Source: Methylovulum psychrotolerans
GTDB taxonomy: Bacteria; Pseudomonadota; Gammaproteobacteria; Methylococcales; Methylomonadaceae
DNA: 61,990 nucleotides
Reading direction: 5' to 3'
Assembly (NCBI RefSeq): GCF_002923755.1
Contig: NZ_PGFZ01000006.1
Coordinates: 244,085-306,074 of the forward strand
Every line of letters begins with the position of its first letter. Positions within the stretch are counted from its first letter, which is position 1. Both the position numbers and the translations under genes were made by a program. The notes beneath the pieces are model-generated. The model ran no database searches. It had not been told where the DNA came from and was given only the letters and a program-made list of their open reading frames with translations. Positions 36,891 to 46,635 of this stretch are shown here, piece after piece.

Positions 36891-37586
36891 ATGATTATTT
36901 GCATAGGTGCAGGCCCCGGCGACTTGGGCTATTTAACCCGGCGGGGTGCGGAACTGATCGGTAACGCCGATGTGGTCGCTGGCTTTGACGCTGTCGTTAA
37001 CGTGGTTGCCAGCCTGATCCCGGCGACCGCGCAAACGGTGCTGATGAATTACCGCGACCAAACCGCCCAATTGGCGATGGTCGCCGCCGCCCATCATGCG
37101 GGTAAGCGTTGCGTGGTGGTGTTTATGGGCGACATCCATTTTAGCGGTTTCCAATATTTGGAGCGGGTCGAGCGGGCTTGCGGCCATCCGGTGGAAACCT
37201 TGCCGGGCATATCCTCGGCACAAATACTCGCCGCCCGTGCGAAAGTCTGTTTTGATGAAACCACTTTTATCACCTTCCATCGCCGGGGTGACTTAAGCCC
37301 TTTCAAACGCCATTTGCTGCATGTGCTGCAAGATTGCCGCAATGCCATTGTCATCCCTTGCCCTTGGGATGCCGCCCGCTCTTTTATGCCCTGCCATATC
37401 GCCGCGTATTTGCTGGAAAACGGCATACCGCCTGAGCAACCTGTGGAAGTGTGGGAAAACTTGACCCGTAATGAGGCCGAATGGCGCGGTTCGCTATCGG
37501 CGTGTGCCGGACAGTCATTCAGCGATATGAGCATTATGTTAATCCGCACCTTAAGCCCTATGCCCAGTCAAATTGAAGCGCCATGA
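36891..37586 (+). CDS. cbiE: Cobalt-precorrin-7 (C5)-methyltransferase
   Basis: Methylates C5 of the corrin ring with SAM. 231 residues in the tetrapyrrole methylase fold: glycine-rich start [22 protein letters not shown], and the second loop region [13 protein letters not shown] (the usual GDP is GDI here) with LPGISSAQ. In many genomes CbiE is fused to or followed by CbiT, the C15-methylating decarboxylase. No CbiT domain is found here or elsewhere in the window, so that step must be encoded elsewhere. It overlaps the next gene by ATGA. The start ATG has no clear ribosome site. Confidence 0.85.
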   Translation: MIICIGAGPGDLGYLTRRGAELIGNADVVAGFDAVVNVVASLIPATAQTVLMNYRDQTAQLAMVAAAHHAGKRCVVVFMGDIHFSGFQYLERVERACGHPVETLPGISSAQILAARAKVCFDETTFITFHRRGDLSPFKRHLLHVLQDCRNAIVIPCPWDAARSFMPCHIAAYLLENGIPPEQPVEVWENLTRNEAEWRGSLSACAGQSFSDMSIMLIRTLSPMPSQIEAP

Positions 37587-39166
37587 CACCTATAGAACCA
37601 CACGCGCCGCTGGCGATTGTCATAGCCGGACATGGCAGCCGTGATCCTGATGGCTTGCGGGAATTTGAGGCGTTGATGGCTTTGCTCAAACAGCGTGCCC
37701 CTCACTTGTTGGTCAATCATGGTTATTTGGAATTTGCCAGCCCGACTATTGAAGAAGCCATCGGCGAGCAGATTGCGGCGGGTGCGCAACGCGTGGTGAT
37801 GGTGCCGGGCGTGTTATTGGCGGCGACCCATGCCAAAAATGATATGCCCAGCGAATTACTGGCGTTCGCACAAAGCCATACCGACCTTGATTTTCATTTT
37901 GGCGCACCGCTAGGTTTGCATCCCTTGTTATTGCAAGTTGTCCAGAGCCGTATCATCACCGCCGAAGCCCAATCACCCCGGACAGTGCGCCGTGATGACA
38001 CCTGCTTGGTGGTGGTCGGGCGCGGTACCAGTGACCCTGACGCTAACGGCGAAGTCGCCAAGTTTACGCGGATGCTCGAAGAAGGCATGGGCTTTGGCAG
38101 CTCTTTCGTTTGTTATTCCGGCACCGCCAAGCCCTTGGTGGCCGATGGCCTACGCGCGGCGGCACAACTGGGCTTTACACGCCTGATAGTCGTGCCGTTC
38201 TTTCTGTTCGATGGCGTGTTGGTCAAACGCATTTATGCCGCCGCCACCGCCCTGCAAGAGCGTGAGCCTGGCGTGGAAGTGTTGCAAGCGGGCTATCTGG
38301 GGGTACATCCCTTAGTGGCCGATGTCTTGCTGGCACGGGCGCAAGAAGCCGTGGAAGGGCGGGCGGCAATGAACTGCGCCTTATGTAAATACCGGGTGCA
38401 GATTGTCGGTTTTGAAGAACAAGTGGGAGAGCCCCAGCGCCCGCACCATTGGCAGGTACGCGGCCTGTCGGCTAAGGAAGCGGCTCCCGAACGCACAACT
38501 ACTGGCGTGACGGCGTTTGCGGCTTATCTTCCCCATCCTATTGAGGCGGAAAGCTTCCGCATTATCGCCGCCGGACGCGATTGGTCGGCGTTTCCACCTG
38601 ACCAATTGACCATTTTACAACGCTTGGTGCATACCAGCGGCGATTTTTATGCCGTTGATGACCTTTATTTTTCGGCGGGGGTGGTTGAGATCGGCATCCG
38701 TGCCTTATTGCGTTGCAAATGGGTGGTGACGGATGTGACGATGGTACAAACCGGGCTGAAACGGGCGTTATTGGCACAATTGGGTATTGAAACCTGGTGC
38801 GGTGTCCATGACCCAGAAACAGTGTTGATGGCCGAAGCGCACGGCATTACCCGCTCGGCGGCGGGCATCCGCCGGGCGTGGGAAAAATTCGGCAATGATA
38901 TGGTATTGGCCATTGGCGATGCCCCCACCGCGATTATGGAAGCGACCCGCCTGATCCGTACACAGGGCTGGCGGCCACAGCTGGTGATTGGTTTGCCGGT
39001 CGGTTTTGTCGGCACTTGTGAGGCTAAGGCCGACCTTCAGCGTTGCCTGCAAGTGCCGCGTATCACCAATAGCGGAACCCGTGGCGGTTCGCCGTGGGCG
39101 GCCAGTGTCGTTAATGGCCTGATGATTGATGCGGTGAACCAGCTTGCAGCCAGCACCGCCCCCTGA
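37583..39166 (+). CDS. cbiX-cbiC: Fused sirohydrochlorin cobaltochelatase - precorrin-8X methylmutase
   Basis: A 527-residue fusion. Residues about 1-260 are two tandem CbiX halves, the first with the intact [11 protein letters not shown] metal-site motif, the second with [11 protein letters not shown]. Next comes a short cysteine motif NCALCKY (about 268-275), seen in some CbiX proteins as an Fe-S or metal site. Residues about 305-527 are CbiC/CobH, which moves the C11 methyl to C12 ([43 protein letters not shown]). CbiX inserts cobalt early into sirohydrochlorin, so the operon contains both an early chelatase and the late CobN machine. Confidence 0.9.
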   Translation: MTPIEPHAPLAIVIAGHGSRDPDGLREFEALMALLKQRAPHLLVNHGYLEFASPTIEEAIGEQIAAGAQRVVMVPGVLLAATHAKNDMPSELLAFAQSHTDLDFHFGAPLGLHPLLLQVVQSRIITAEAQSPRTVRRDDTCLVVVGRGTSDPDANGEVAKFTRMLEEGMGFGSSFVCYSGTAKPLVADGLRAAAQLGFTRLIVVPFFLFDGVLVKRIYAAATALQEREPGVEVLQAGYLGVHPLVADVLLARAQEAVEGRAAMNCALCKYRVQIVGFEEQVGEPQRPHHWQVRGLSAKEAAPERTTTGVTAFAAYLPHPIEAESFRIIAAGRDWSAFPPDQLTILQRLVHTSGDFYAVDDLYFSAGVVEIGIRALLRCKWVVTDVTMVQTGLKRALLAQLGIETWCGVHDPETVLMAEAHGITRSAAGIRRAWEKFGNDMVLAIGDAPTAIMEATRLIRTQGWRPQLVIGLPVGFVGTCEAKADLQRCLQVPRITNSGTRGGSPWAASVVNGLMIDAVNQLAASTAP

Positions 39167-40295
39167 TTTGCAAGAATTTTCCCTCGCCGAACTGGCCCCT
39201 AATGGTTTGCGGCGCGGACGCACCACCGGCAGCTGCGCCACGGCGGCGGTTAAAGCGGCGTTGACCTTGTTGTTGCAAAACCGGATTTGCCAGCAAACTG
39301 CCGTGACCTTGCCTGATCAGCGGCATTATCTGTCGGTACCGATTGAGGCGGTGTTTTGGCTGGATGCACACAGCACCCGCGCCGAAGTCCGCAAAGACGG
39401 CGGTGACGACCCCGACAATACCCATGGCGCGATCATTTTTGCTGAAGTGCGCAAAAATGCCGTGGCCGACATCCGCTTTTTTGCCGGGGCGGGAGTCGGT
39501 ACCGCCACCCAACCGGGTTTACGGGTGGCGGTGGGCGAACCGGCGATCAATCCGGTGCCACGGCTGATGATGCGGCAAGCCGTTATGGACGTGTTGGAAC
39601 AATTCGGTTTGACGGCGCAAACGCCGGGGTTTGATTTGACTATCGGCTGCGAAAACGGGGCAGTCATCGCCGAAAAAACCTTTAATCCCCGCTTGGGTAT
39701 TGTCGGCGGCATTTCCATTTTGGGTACATCCGGCATTGTCGAGCCCTTATCATTGGCTTCTTGGTTAGCATCCATCGACGTATATATCCGGGTTGCCTTA
39801 GGTGCCGCCGCACCTGGCATCGCCTTATTGCCGGGCAAGATAGGCCGTGGCTATGCCCAACAGGTGTTGGGTTTATCGCCGCAACAAGCCGTGCAAATGG
39901 CGAATTTTTTTGGTGAATCGCTGGATTTCCTCCAGCAAGCTTTACGCGAAGAAGACCGCCAGTTACAGGTGTTATGGCTATTGGGCCATCCTGGTAAATT
40001 GGCGAAAGTCTTGGCGGGCGCTTGGGATACCCATTCCGGCAAAAGCGCGATGGCCATGGCGGCAGTGGCGACAGTCGCCGCCGATTTGGGTTTTACCCAC
40101 GCACAAGTGCAGGCCATTACCCAAGCCAATACCGTCGAAGCGATTATCGGCATTGTGCCGCAACCGCAAGCGCGTGTGTTGTGGTTGGAAATAGAGCGGC
40201 GGATTGCCGCGTTAGTCCGGCAACGTACCCCAGCGGTAAAGCGTGTGGAAGTGCGTTTATTTAATTTACAGGGTGAAACATTAGGCAGCGCATGA
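39144..40295 (+). CDS. cbiD: Cobalt-precorrin-5B (C1)-methyltransferase
   Basis: SAM-dependent C1 methylation in the anaerobic corrin pathway. The protein has the CbiD start block [30 protein letters not shown], the glycine-rich [30 protein letters not shown] and, near the C-terminus, a HPGKLAKV region, at a normal length of 375-383 residues. No ATG is available: the TTG at 39144 has a GGTGA ribosome site seven bases away and overlaps the previous gene by 23 bp, while the TTG at 39168 starts one base after its stop. Either is possible. It overlaps cbiL by ATGA. Confidence 0.88.
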   Translation: MQPAPPPDLQEFSLAELAPNGLRRGRTTGSCATAAVKAALTLLLQNRICQQTAVTLPDQRHYLSVPIEAVFWLDAHSTRAEVRKDGGDDPDNTHGAIIFAEVRKNAVADIRFFAGAGVGTATQPGLRVAVGEPAINPVPRLMMRQAVMDVLEQFGLTAQTPGFDLTIGCENGAVIAEKTFNPRLGIVGGISILGTSGIVEPLSLASWLASIDVYIRVALGAAAPGIALLPGKIGRGYAQQVLGLSPQQAVQMANFFGESLDFLQQALREEDRQLQVLWLLGHPGKLAKVLAGAWDTHSGKSAMAMAAVATVAADLGFTHAQVQAITQANTVEAIIGIVPQPQARVLWLEIERRIAALVRQRTPAVKRVEVRLFNLQGETLGSA

Positions 40296-41020
40296 GCAAT
40301 TTAGGGACATTTTGGGGTATCGGCGTAGGCCCTGGCCCTGCGGGGTATCTGCCGTTGGCGGCGGTGGCCGCGTTACAGGCGGCGGACATCATTTTTGCCC
40401 CGAAGGCGACCACTGCCGATAGCTCCATTGCCGTACACTGTTTGGCGGGTATTGCTATCGAGCCAAGCCGGATACGCGAGATCGCCTTTACGATGGACCC
40501 AGACCGTTCGGTGTTGAGCGAACATTATGCGGCGTTGGCGGAGACTATCGCCTTGGAATTGCAGGCCGGCCACTCGGTTGCTTATCTGACCATCGGCGAC
40601 TCGCTGACCTATTCTACTTATGGTTATATCCTCAGTGCCTTACAGGATATTCTCCCCGCCGCCCCATTACACACCTTTCCGGGCATCACCAGTTATGCGG
40701 CAACGGCGGCGGCCTTAAATTGGCCGCTGGGCGAAGGTAAGGAGCGGGTGTTGATTTTGCCCTGTCCTGAACAAGCCGACGCGCTTCGCGCCGATATTGC
40801 CAGCCACGATATTGTTATCCTGATGAAAATTGGCAAACGCTTGCCGTGGGTATTAGCGTTGTTGCATGAGTTGGGCATTAGCCAGTATTGCGCGTTTGCG
40901 CACCGGATTGGCTTGGCCGATGAAATCCTCAGCAATGATCTGGACACCTTAAACACTACAGCGGCGACGGGTTATTTGGCCACCTTACTGATCCGCAAAA
41001 CCCCCAAAGGCAAACGTTAA
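40292..41020 (+). CDS. cbiL: Precorrin-2 / cobalt-factor II C20-methyltransferase
   Basis: Adds the C20 methyl group from SAM. 242 residues, tetrapyrrole methylase fold: GIGVGPGPAGYLPL at the start, FAPKA, VAYLTIGDSLTYSTYGYI (the GDS motif typical of CobI/CbiL) and the FPGITSYAATAA loop. It overlaps cbiD by 4 bp and ends on the base at which cbiF starts, so translation is coupled through the cluster. Confidence 0.9.
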   Translation: MSNLGTFWGIGVGPGPAGYLPLAAVAALQAADIIFAPKATTADSSIAVHCLAGIAIEPSRIREIAFTMDPDRSVLSEHYAALAETIALELQAGHSVAYLTIGDSLTYSTYGYILSALQDILPAAPLHTFPGITSYAATAAALNWPLGEGKERVLILPCPEQADALRADIASHDIVILMKIGKRLPWVLALLHELGISQYCAFAHRIGLADEILSNDLDTLNTTAATGYLATLLIRKTPKGKR

Positions 41021-41805
41021 TGAAAGTCTATTTTATCGGTGCAGGCCCAGGTGCCGCCGACCTGATTACCGTGCGCGGTGCGAACGTGCTCGGACAAGTG
41101 GAGATGCTCTTATATGCCGGTTCCTTAGTATCGACAGAGATGCTGGCTTATTGCCATGCCGATGCCGAAATCATCGACACTGCCGAGCTTGACCTGGAGC
41201 AACAGGAAGCCTGTTACCGCCGCGCCCAAGCTGAAAACCTTAATGTGGCGCGGCTGCATTCCGGCGATCCGGCCATTTATGGCGCGACCGCCGAACAAAT
41301 GCGCCGTTTGGAGGCACTGGGCATAGATTATGAGATTATCCCCGGTGTGTCGTCATTTACCGCAGCGGCGGCGACCATTAAGGCCGAACTGACCAAGCCG
41401 GAAGTGTCGCAAACCATTATCCTGACCCGCGTTTCAGGCCGCGCTTCCGCCGTGCCGGACAGCGAAGCCATCGCCTTGCTGGCAGCACACCGCGCCACGA
41501 TGGCGATTTTTTTGTCCGGGCCACATTTGAAGAAAATTGTCGCCGATTTGCGCCTGCATTATCCCGACAGTACCCCAGTGGCGTTGGTGTATCGGGCCAG
41601 TTGGGCGGAAGAAAGGAGCTTACAAAGCACTTTAGGGCAATTGCTGGGCGAAATTAAGGCCAGTGATTGGAATCTGACCACCATGCTTTTGGTGGGTGCG
41701 GCGTTAAGTAAGGACATTGCCGCCGAATCGCGTTTATATGCCCAAGATTACACCCATATTTTTCGGGTTGTGAAGAAACGGCCAGGTCAGCCGCCCGGCG
41801 AATGA
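41020..41805 (+). CDS. cbiF: Precorrin-4 / cobalt-precorrin-4 C11-methyltransferase
   Basis: SAM-dependent C11 methylation. 261 residues with FIGAGPGAADLITVRG, ADAEIIDTAELDLEQ, LHSGDPAIYGATAEQ and PGVSSFTAAAA, all standard for CobM/CbiF. TAATG-type overlap with cbiL and ATGA overlap with cbiG. Confidence 0.92.
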   Translation: MKVYFIGAGPGAADLITVRGANVLGQVEMLLYAGSLVSTEMLAYCHADAEIIDTAELDLEQQEACYRRAQAENLNVARLHSGDPAIYGATAEQMRRLEALGIDYEIIPGVSSFTAAAATIKAELTKPEVSQTIILTRVSGRASAVPDSEAIALLAAHRATMAIFLSGPHLKKIVADLRLHYPDSTPVALVYRASWAEERSLQSTLGQLLGEIKASDWNLTTMLLVGAALSKDIAAESRLYAQDYTHIFRVVKKRPGQPPGE

Positions 41806-42551
41806 ACGGGGAACTGGGCATTTGGTTAGTGCGTCCGGCCAGCGAAGCCTTGGCGGAGCGGTTACGACAGCAATTAGGCGGGGTGTTATATCGGCCTTGG
41901 CAACAGAGCGGGCAACCGCAACAGGCACTATTCGCCCAAGCCTACCGCCAGCATCGGCAATGGCTGATGTTGGCGGCCAGCGGCATTGCCGTGCGTTTTC
42001 TTGATGGCTTGAGCCACGATAAGCACAGCGATCCGGCGGTGGTGGTGATTGATGAGGCCGGGCGGTTTGCGGTGTCCTTATTGGCGGGGCATGAAGGAGG
42101 GGCGAACCGTTTGGCTTACCGTGCCGCCAATGTGCTGGGGGCAGTGCCTGTGATTACCACCGCCACCGAAGCCTTAAAGCCCTTGGTGGTCGGTATCGGT
42201 TGCCGTAAAGGTGTGGGCGTGGCGCAGATTAGCGCCGCCGTTCAGCAGGCACTAGGGCTACGGGCCATCATAGAAATCCGCGAACTGGTCACGATTGATC
42301 TGAAAGCCCAAGAACAAGGCTTGCTCGAATTTTGCCAACACTATGATCTACCGTTGCGGGTATTGGCCAGCGAAACCGTCGCCGCACGCGAATGGCTGAC
42401 CCAGCCTTCCGAGTGGGTACAACAGAATATCGGTTTGGCGGGGGTATGTGAGCCTTGCGCTTTGATCGCCAGTCCGCGTGGGCGGCTGATTGTGCCAAAG
42501 ACCGCCTTGGCCGGAGTGGCGGTGGCGATAGTGGAAGATACGCTGGCCTGA
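41802..42551 (+). CDS. cbiG: Cobalt-precorrin-5A hydrolase
   Basis: Opens the delta-lactone ring and releases C20 as acetaldehyde in the anaerobic route. 249 residues: LMLAASGIAVRFLDGL, SDPAVVVIDEAGRFAVSLLAGHEGGAN, the core of CbiG, then the C-terminal CobE-like domain GIGCRKGV. Somewhat short because the middle domain of larger CbiG proteins is reduced. Its presence with CbiD, and the lack of CobG and CobF here, favour the oxygen-independent branch. A 69-bp gap with a small hairpin (about atcctccgtacggaaggat, 42578-42596) follows. Confidence 0.88.
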   Translation: MNGELGIWLVRPASEALAERLRQQLGGVLYRPWQQSGQPQQALFAQAYRQHRQWLMLAASGIAVRFLDGLSHDKHSDPAVVVIDEAGRFAVSLLAGHEGGANRLAYRAANVLGAVPVITTATEALKPLVVGIGCRKGVGVAQISAAVQQALGLRAIIEIRELVTIDLKAQEQGLLEFCQHYDLPLRVLASETVAAREWLTQPSEWVQQNIGLAGVCEPCALIASPRGRLIVPKTALAGVAVAIVEDTLA

Positions 42552-42620
42552 TAGGCCACCATCACCAACAACGTCATCCTCCGTACGGAAGGATTTTCAA
42601 ACTTTACTATAAACAGCAAC

Positions 42621-44162
42621 ATGAAAGGTGTCTTAAATTTAGTCTCGGTAGGCCCCGGTTTTGCCGATTTGATTGTCCCCCGTGCCGAGGCGGCTTTGCG
42701 CGGTAGTGAGGTGATTGTCGCTTATGAATTGTATTTGCGTTGGATAGGGCCGTGGCTGGACGGTAAAGAAATCCATACCCCACCGCTAACCCAAGAGCGT
42801 GAACGGGCGTTGTTGGCGATAGAAAAAGCGCGGAGCGGGGCAAAGGTGGCTTTGCTGTCCAGCGGTGATATTGGCATTTATGCCATGGCGGCCTTGGCGT
42901 TTGAAGAAATGCGCGAAGATGACGGCTACGAAGTGAATGTGATACCCGGTATCACTTCCGCCAATGCCTGCGCATCTTTATTAGGCTCGCCTTTGTCGCA
43001 TGATTTTGCCACCCTCAGCTTATCGGACTTATTATGCCCCTGGGAATGGATTGAGCAACGCGGTAAGCATATTGCCGAAGCGGATTTGGCTTGTGTGCTG
43101 TACAACGTGCAAAGCGCGGGCCGGATGGAAGGGGTGTACCGCATCCTTGCCATTATGCTGGCGGCAAAATCCCCGCAGACCTTGTGCGGTGTGGTGCGTA
43201 ATGCCTATCGTCCCGATCAGGCCGTCAGTATCCATACGCTGGCGGAATTGCCGACCTTGCAGTTTGATATGTTGACGACCATTGTTATCGGTAACCGCTT
43301 TACCCAACGCAAACGCGGCTTTATTTTTACCCCGCGCGGTTATAACGCTTGGGCGGCTCCGGTTGCCCCCGCCCCAGAGCCGCCATCACAAGCATTATGG
43401 GTATTTGCAGGGACGAGTGACGGCAATCGGCTGGCGGCGCAGTTGGCCGGACAGGGTTATCCTGTGGTGGTATCGGCGGCCACCGAGTATGGCGGACAAA
43501 TCGCCGCCGAGCATTGCCCTGATGTGTTCGTCTGGGCAGGACAACCCGGCGTAGAGGCGCGTAAGCAAGCCTTGCAACGCTATCGGGCGCGGGGGCTGGT
43601 TGATGCCACCCACCCTTATGCCCAACTGATTTCCGGGCAATTGCTGGCCTTAGCGCAACAGCTAAAGTTACCGTATCTGCGTTATGAGCGCGGCAGCGCC
43701 TTTACGGCAGATTCCGGGCAGTTGTGCGCTTCCAGCCAAGCCGCCGCCACCGCCGCTATTGCCCAAGGGCGGCGGATTTTTCTGGCAACTGGCTCCAAAG
43801 ACTTGGCGACCTTCCTGAACGCCCCAGGGGCGCAGGCTTGCCAATGGTTTGTCCGTATTACCCCAGAGCCGGATTTTATCCGGCGGGCATTGGCTTTAGG
43901 AATACCGCGTAGCCATCTGTGTGCCATGCAAGGGCCTTTTTCAGCCGCTTTTAACGAAGCGTTGTGGCGGGATTGGGCGATTGATTGTGTGGTCACTAAA
44001 GATTCGGGCGAAGAGGGGGGGTATCCTGCTAAAGCCGCCGCCGCTAAGGCCTTGCAAATCCCATTATTAGTGATCCAGCGCCCACAATTGGCGTATCCGG
44101 TGGTCGCCACCGATTTCGGTGCGGTGTTAAGGCAAATCCAAGCGTGGCAACCGGACGTATGA
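42621..44162 (+). CDS. cobJ-cobK: Fused precorrin-3B C17-methyltransferase - precorrin-6A reductase
   Basis: A 513-residue fusion. Residues 1-245 are CobJ/CbiH, the ring-contracting methylase (VSVGPGFADLIVPRAEAAL, LLSSGDIGIYAMA, IPGITSANACASLLGSPLSHDF); a proline linker about 250-262; then CobK/CbiJ (LWVFAGTSDGNRLAAQLAGQ, LVDATHPYA, TKDSGEEGGYPAKAAAA), the NADPH-dependent reductase. Fusion of the two is known in other bacteria. There is no good ribosome site before the ATG. It ends with an ATGA overlap on the CobW-family gene. Confidence 0.9.
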   Translation: MKGVLNLVSVGPGFADLIVPRAEAALRGSEVIVAYELYLRWIGPWLDGKEIHTPPLTQERERALLAIEKARSGAKVALLSSGDIGIYAMAALAFEEMREDDGYEVNVIPGITSANACASLLGSPLSHDFATLSLSDLLCPWEWIEQRGKHIAEADLACVLYNVQSAGRMEGVYRILAIMLAAKSPQTLCGVVRNAYRPDQAVSIHTLAELPTLQFDMLTTIVIGNRFTQRKRGFIFTPRGYNAWAAPVAPAPEPPSQALWVFAGTSDGNRLAAQLAGQGYPVVVSAATEYGGQIAAEHCPDVFVWAGQPGVEARKQALQRYRARGLVDATHPYAQLISGQLLALAQQLKLPYLRYERGSAFTADSGQLCASSQAAATAAIAQGRRIFLATGSKDLATFLNAPGAQACQWFVRITPEPDFIRRALALGIPRSHLCAMQGPFSAAFNEALWRDWAIDCVVTKDSGEEGGYPAKAAAAKALQIPLLVIQRPQLAYPVVATDFGAVLRQIQAWQPDV

Positions 44163-45268
44163 GCAATTTAATTCCTGTGACGATAGTGACCGGATTTCTA
44201 GGTTCCGGTAAAACAACATTACTGGGCAACTTGGTGAAAACCAAGCAAGATCGTCGGTTGGCCTTATTGATTAATGAATTTGGCGAAGTTTCGATTGATG
44301 GTGCGCTGATACGCGCCGACAGTAGCGGGCAGGCACATATCCAAATCCATGACTTCCCGCATGGCCTGATTGCGTACGGCGATGACCGCCAATTTGTCCC
44401 GACCCTGTTGGCACTGGCCGAACGCCGGAGCCAAATCGACCATTTACTGATTGAAACCTCCGGTTTGGCCTTGCCCACAGCGGTTATGGCATTACTGCAA
44501 AGCCCGGAATTGGCCGCGCATTTTATTCTTGATGCCACTTTGGCTATTGTTGACACGCCCTTATTATTGGCGGATGCGTTTGCCGGACAGCTAACGCCCG
44601 CCCAAGCCGCTGTCAGTGATTTGTTTGCCCGGCAATTGGAATACGCCGATGTGGTGGTGCTGAATAAAATTGACGGTTTGGCCGAAGAGGACTTGCTTGT
44701 CGCCGAAGCCCGCATCCGGGCAGGTGCGCCTAAAGTGCGGTTTTTGGAGCTGGCCTATCAGGCCAGCTTAGATAGCCGTTTGGCCTTAGGTTTGCGTCTG
44801 CATCAACCGACCTTGTTGGCGCAAACCCACCGCTATACGCCATTGCCTAGCGTACCCGGCGACACGGCCCGTGTTTTGGCTAACCAGCATTTGCTGGACG
44901 GCCATGCCCATTCCGGCTTAGCCAGCCATAGCCACGGCTTGGCAACCCATAAACATTTTCACGAACAAGATCCGGGCTGGCTGTCCTTTGTGCTGCGTAG
45001 CCAAGACCCGCAACAGCCGGAGGTGTTAAAGTCGGCGTTGTTTGAGACGGCCAAAGCCGATCCTATTTTGCGCATTAAAGGCTTTATCCGTACCGGGCAA
45101 TCCGAACAGGCGGTACTGGTGCAAGGTGTGCGCACCCGTATGGTTATCAGCCCTTATGCCGCCCAGCCAGTCCGGCACGGTTCGGAAATCGTCTTTATTG
45201 GTTATCACCTGAACCGTAAACAAGTGGCCGCCAGATTGTCGGCTTTGACGGCGACCCGGTGGCTATAA
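44159..45268 (+). CDS. cobW: CobW-family GTPase without the cysteine motif
   Basis: A 369-residue G3E GTPase expected to act as a metal chaperone for cobalt loading. Walker A TGFLGSGKTT (11-20), INEFGEVSIDGALI, LLIETSGLALP, and NKIDG for guanine are present. The CxCC motif, which sits between switch I and the ETSGL motif in COG0523 proteins and holds the metal, is missing: the aligned stretch reads DFPHGLIAYGDD, and the whole protein has no cysteine. A histidine cluster (HAHSGLASHSHGLATHKHFH, about residues 249-268) precedes the CobW C-terminal domain and may take over metal binding. ATG 44159 overlaps the previous stop as ATGA. The fold call is secure; the metal and mechanism are open. Confidence 0.85.
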   Translation: MSNLIPVTIVTGFLGSGKTTLLGNLVKTKQDRRLALLINEFGEVSIDGALIRADSSGQAHIQIHDFPHGLIAYGDDRQFVPTLLALAERRSQIDHLLIETSGLALPTAVMALLQSPELAAHFILDATLAIVDTPLLLADAFAGQLTPAQAAVSDLFARQLEYADVVVLNKIDGLAEEDLLVAEARIRAGAPKVRFLELAYQASLDSRLALGLRLHQPTLLAQTHRYTPLPSVPGDTARVLANQHLLDGHAHSGLASHSHGLATHKHFHEQDPGWLSFVLRSQDPQQPEVLKSALFETAKADPILRIKGFIRTGQSEQAVLVQGVRTRMVISPYAAQPVRHGSEIVFIGYHLNRKQVAARLSALTATRWL

Positions 45269-45305
45269 ATACGCCTTATTACGCTTGCCTAACCGTTATC
45301 AGCCA

Positions 45306-46628
45306 ATGACCGCCGCCCACGCCGAAACCCGCCATTGCCCCGCCCTGTTCATCACCGCTCCCGGTTCCAACCACGGCAAAACCACGGTGACTGCTGCGCT
45401 GGCCCGTTACCATCGTGACCAAGGCCGCCAGGTCAGGGTGTTTAAGGCCGGTGCGGATTTTCTTGACCCGATGATCTTAGAGCAGGCGAGCGGCCAACCC
45501 GTTTACAGCCTAGATTTGTGGTTGGCAGGGGCGGACGAATGCCAACGCTTGCTTTATGACGCGGCCTTGGTGGCGGATGTGATATTGGTTGAAGGGGTGA
45601 TGGGGCTGTTTGACGGCGAGCCATGCAGCGCCGATATAGCCCAACGCTTTGGCCTGCCCGTCTGTGCGGTGATTGACGCGGCAGGAGCGGCGCAAACGGT
45701 GGGGGCGGTGGCTTATGGTCTGGCGCATTATCGCCCGGGACTGGGTTTTGCTGGCGTGTTGGCCAATGGTGTCGCCTCGTCCCGCCATGCTGATATGATT
45801 AAGCAAGGTATGCCGGATACTCTCCGTTATTTGGGCAGCTTGCCGCGTGACCCGCAAATGGTCCTGCCTGAGCGGCATTTAGGGCTGGTGCAAGCGGCGG
45901 AAATTGCCGATTTGGATAGCCGCCTAACCCGTGCGGCGGAGGCGGTGGCCGTTACCGAACTGGCCGGCCTACCGGAAGCCGTGGCCTTTTATCCGGCCAA
46001 TTGGGTCGTCTTGCCGCAATGGTTGGCTGGGGTGCGTATCGGCATCGCCCGCGACAGTGCGTTTTCCTTCATTTATCCCGGCAATCTGGAGTTGTTGCAA
46101 AAGCTGGGGGCCACTTTGGTGTTCTTTTCACCCCTGGCCGATAACGGCTTACCCGATGTCGACAGCCTCTATTTGCCGGGCGGTTATCCAGAGCTGCATA
46201 TAACGGCTTTAGCCGCCAATCAGGCGATGCAAGCGGCATTACAAACGCACTTTAGGCAAGGCAAACGCATCTATGCCGAATGTGGCGGGATGTTGTACCT
46301 ACTGGAATCGCTCACCAATAAGGCAGGGGAAGTGGGGGCAATGGTCGGCTTATTGCCCGGCCATGCGGTTATGCAAAACCGCCTACAAGGTTTGGGCTAC
46401 CAATCGGCACCATTCCCAGGCGGCTTATTGCGTTGCCATACCTTCCATCATTCGCGCATCGACACCCCGCTGGAGCCGCTAGCCTATGGCGAGCGTTTAT
46501 ATAACACCTCGCCGGGGGAAGCCATTTTCCAAAGCAAAGGCTTGACCGCCTCTTATTTGCACGGTTACTTTGCCTCCAACCCGCTGGCGGCGGCACAGTT
46601 ATTTTTAACCACCTCTTATAGCCTGTAA
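45306..46628 (+). CDS. cbiA: Cobyrinate a,c-diamide synthase
   Basis: Uses glutamine and ATP to amidate the a and c carboxyl groups of the corrin. 440 residues: N-terminal dethiobiotin-synthetase-like ATPase (ITAPGSNHGKTTV, VFKAGADFLDP, LVEGVMGLFDG) and a C-terminal class I glutamine amidotransferase domain with the nucleophile in YAECGGMLYL and the histidine in SYLHGYF. ATG 45306 is chosen; the frame is open to a TTG at 45285. It starts 37 bp after cobW and ends 7 bp before cobD. Confidence 0.92.
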   Translation: MTAAHAETRHCPALFITAPGSNHGKTTVTAALARYHRDQGRQVRVFKAGADFLDPMILEQASGQPVYSLDLWLAGADECQRLLYDAALVADVILVEGVMGLFDGEPCSADIAQRFGLPVCAVIDAAGAAQTVGAVAYGLAHYRPGLGFAGVLANGVASSRHADMIKQGMPDTLRYLGSLPRDPQMVLPERHLGLVQAAEIADLDSRLTRAAEAVAVTELAGLPEAVAFYPANWVVLPQWLAGVRIGIARDSAFSFIYPGNLELLQKLGATLVFFSPLADNGLPDVDSLYLPGGYPELHITALAANQAMQAALQTHFRQGKRIYAECGGMLYLLESLTNKAGEVGAMVGLLPGHAVMQNRLQGLGYQSAPFPGGLLRCHTFHHSRIDTPLEPLAYGERLYNTSPGEAIFQSKGLTASYLHGYFASNPLAAAQLFLTTSYSL

Positions 46629-46635
46629 TGCCTTT

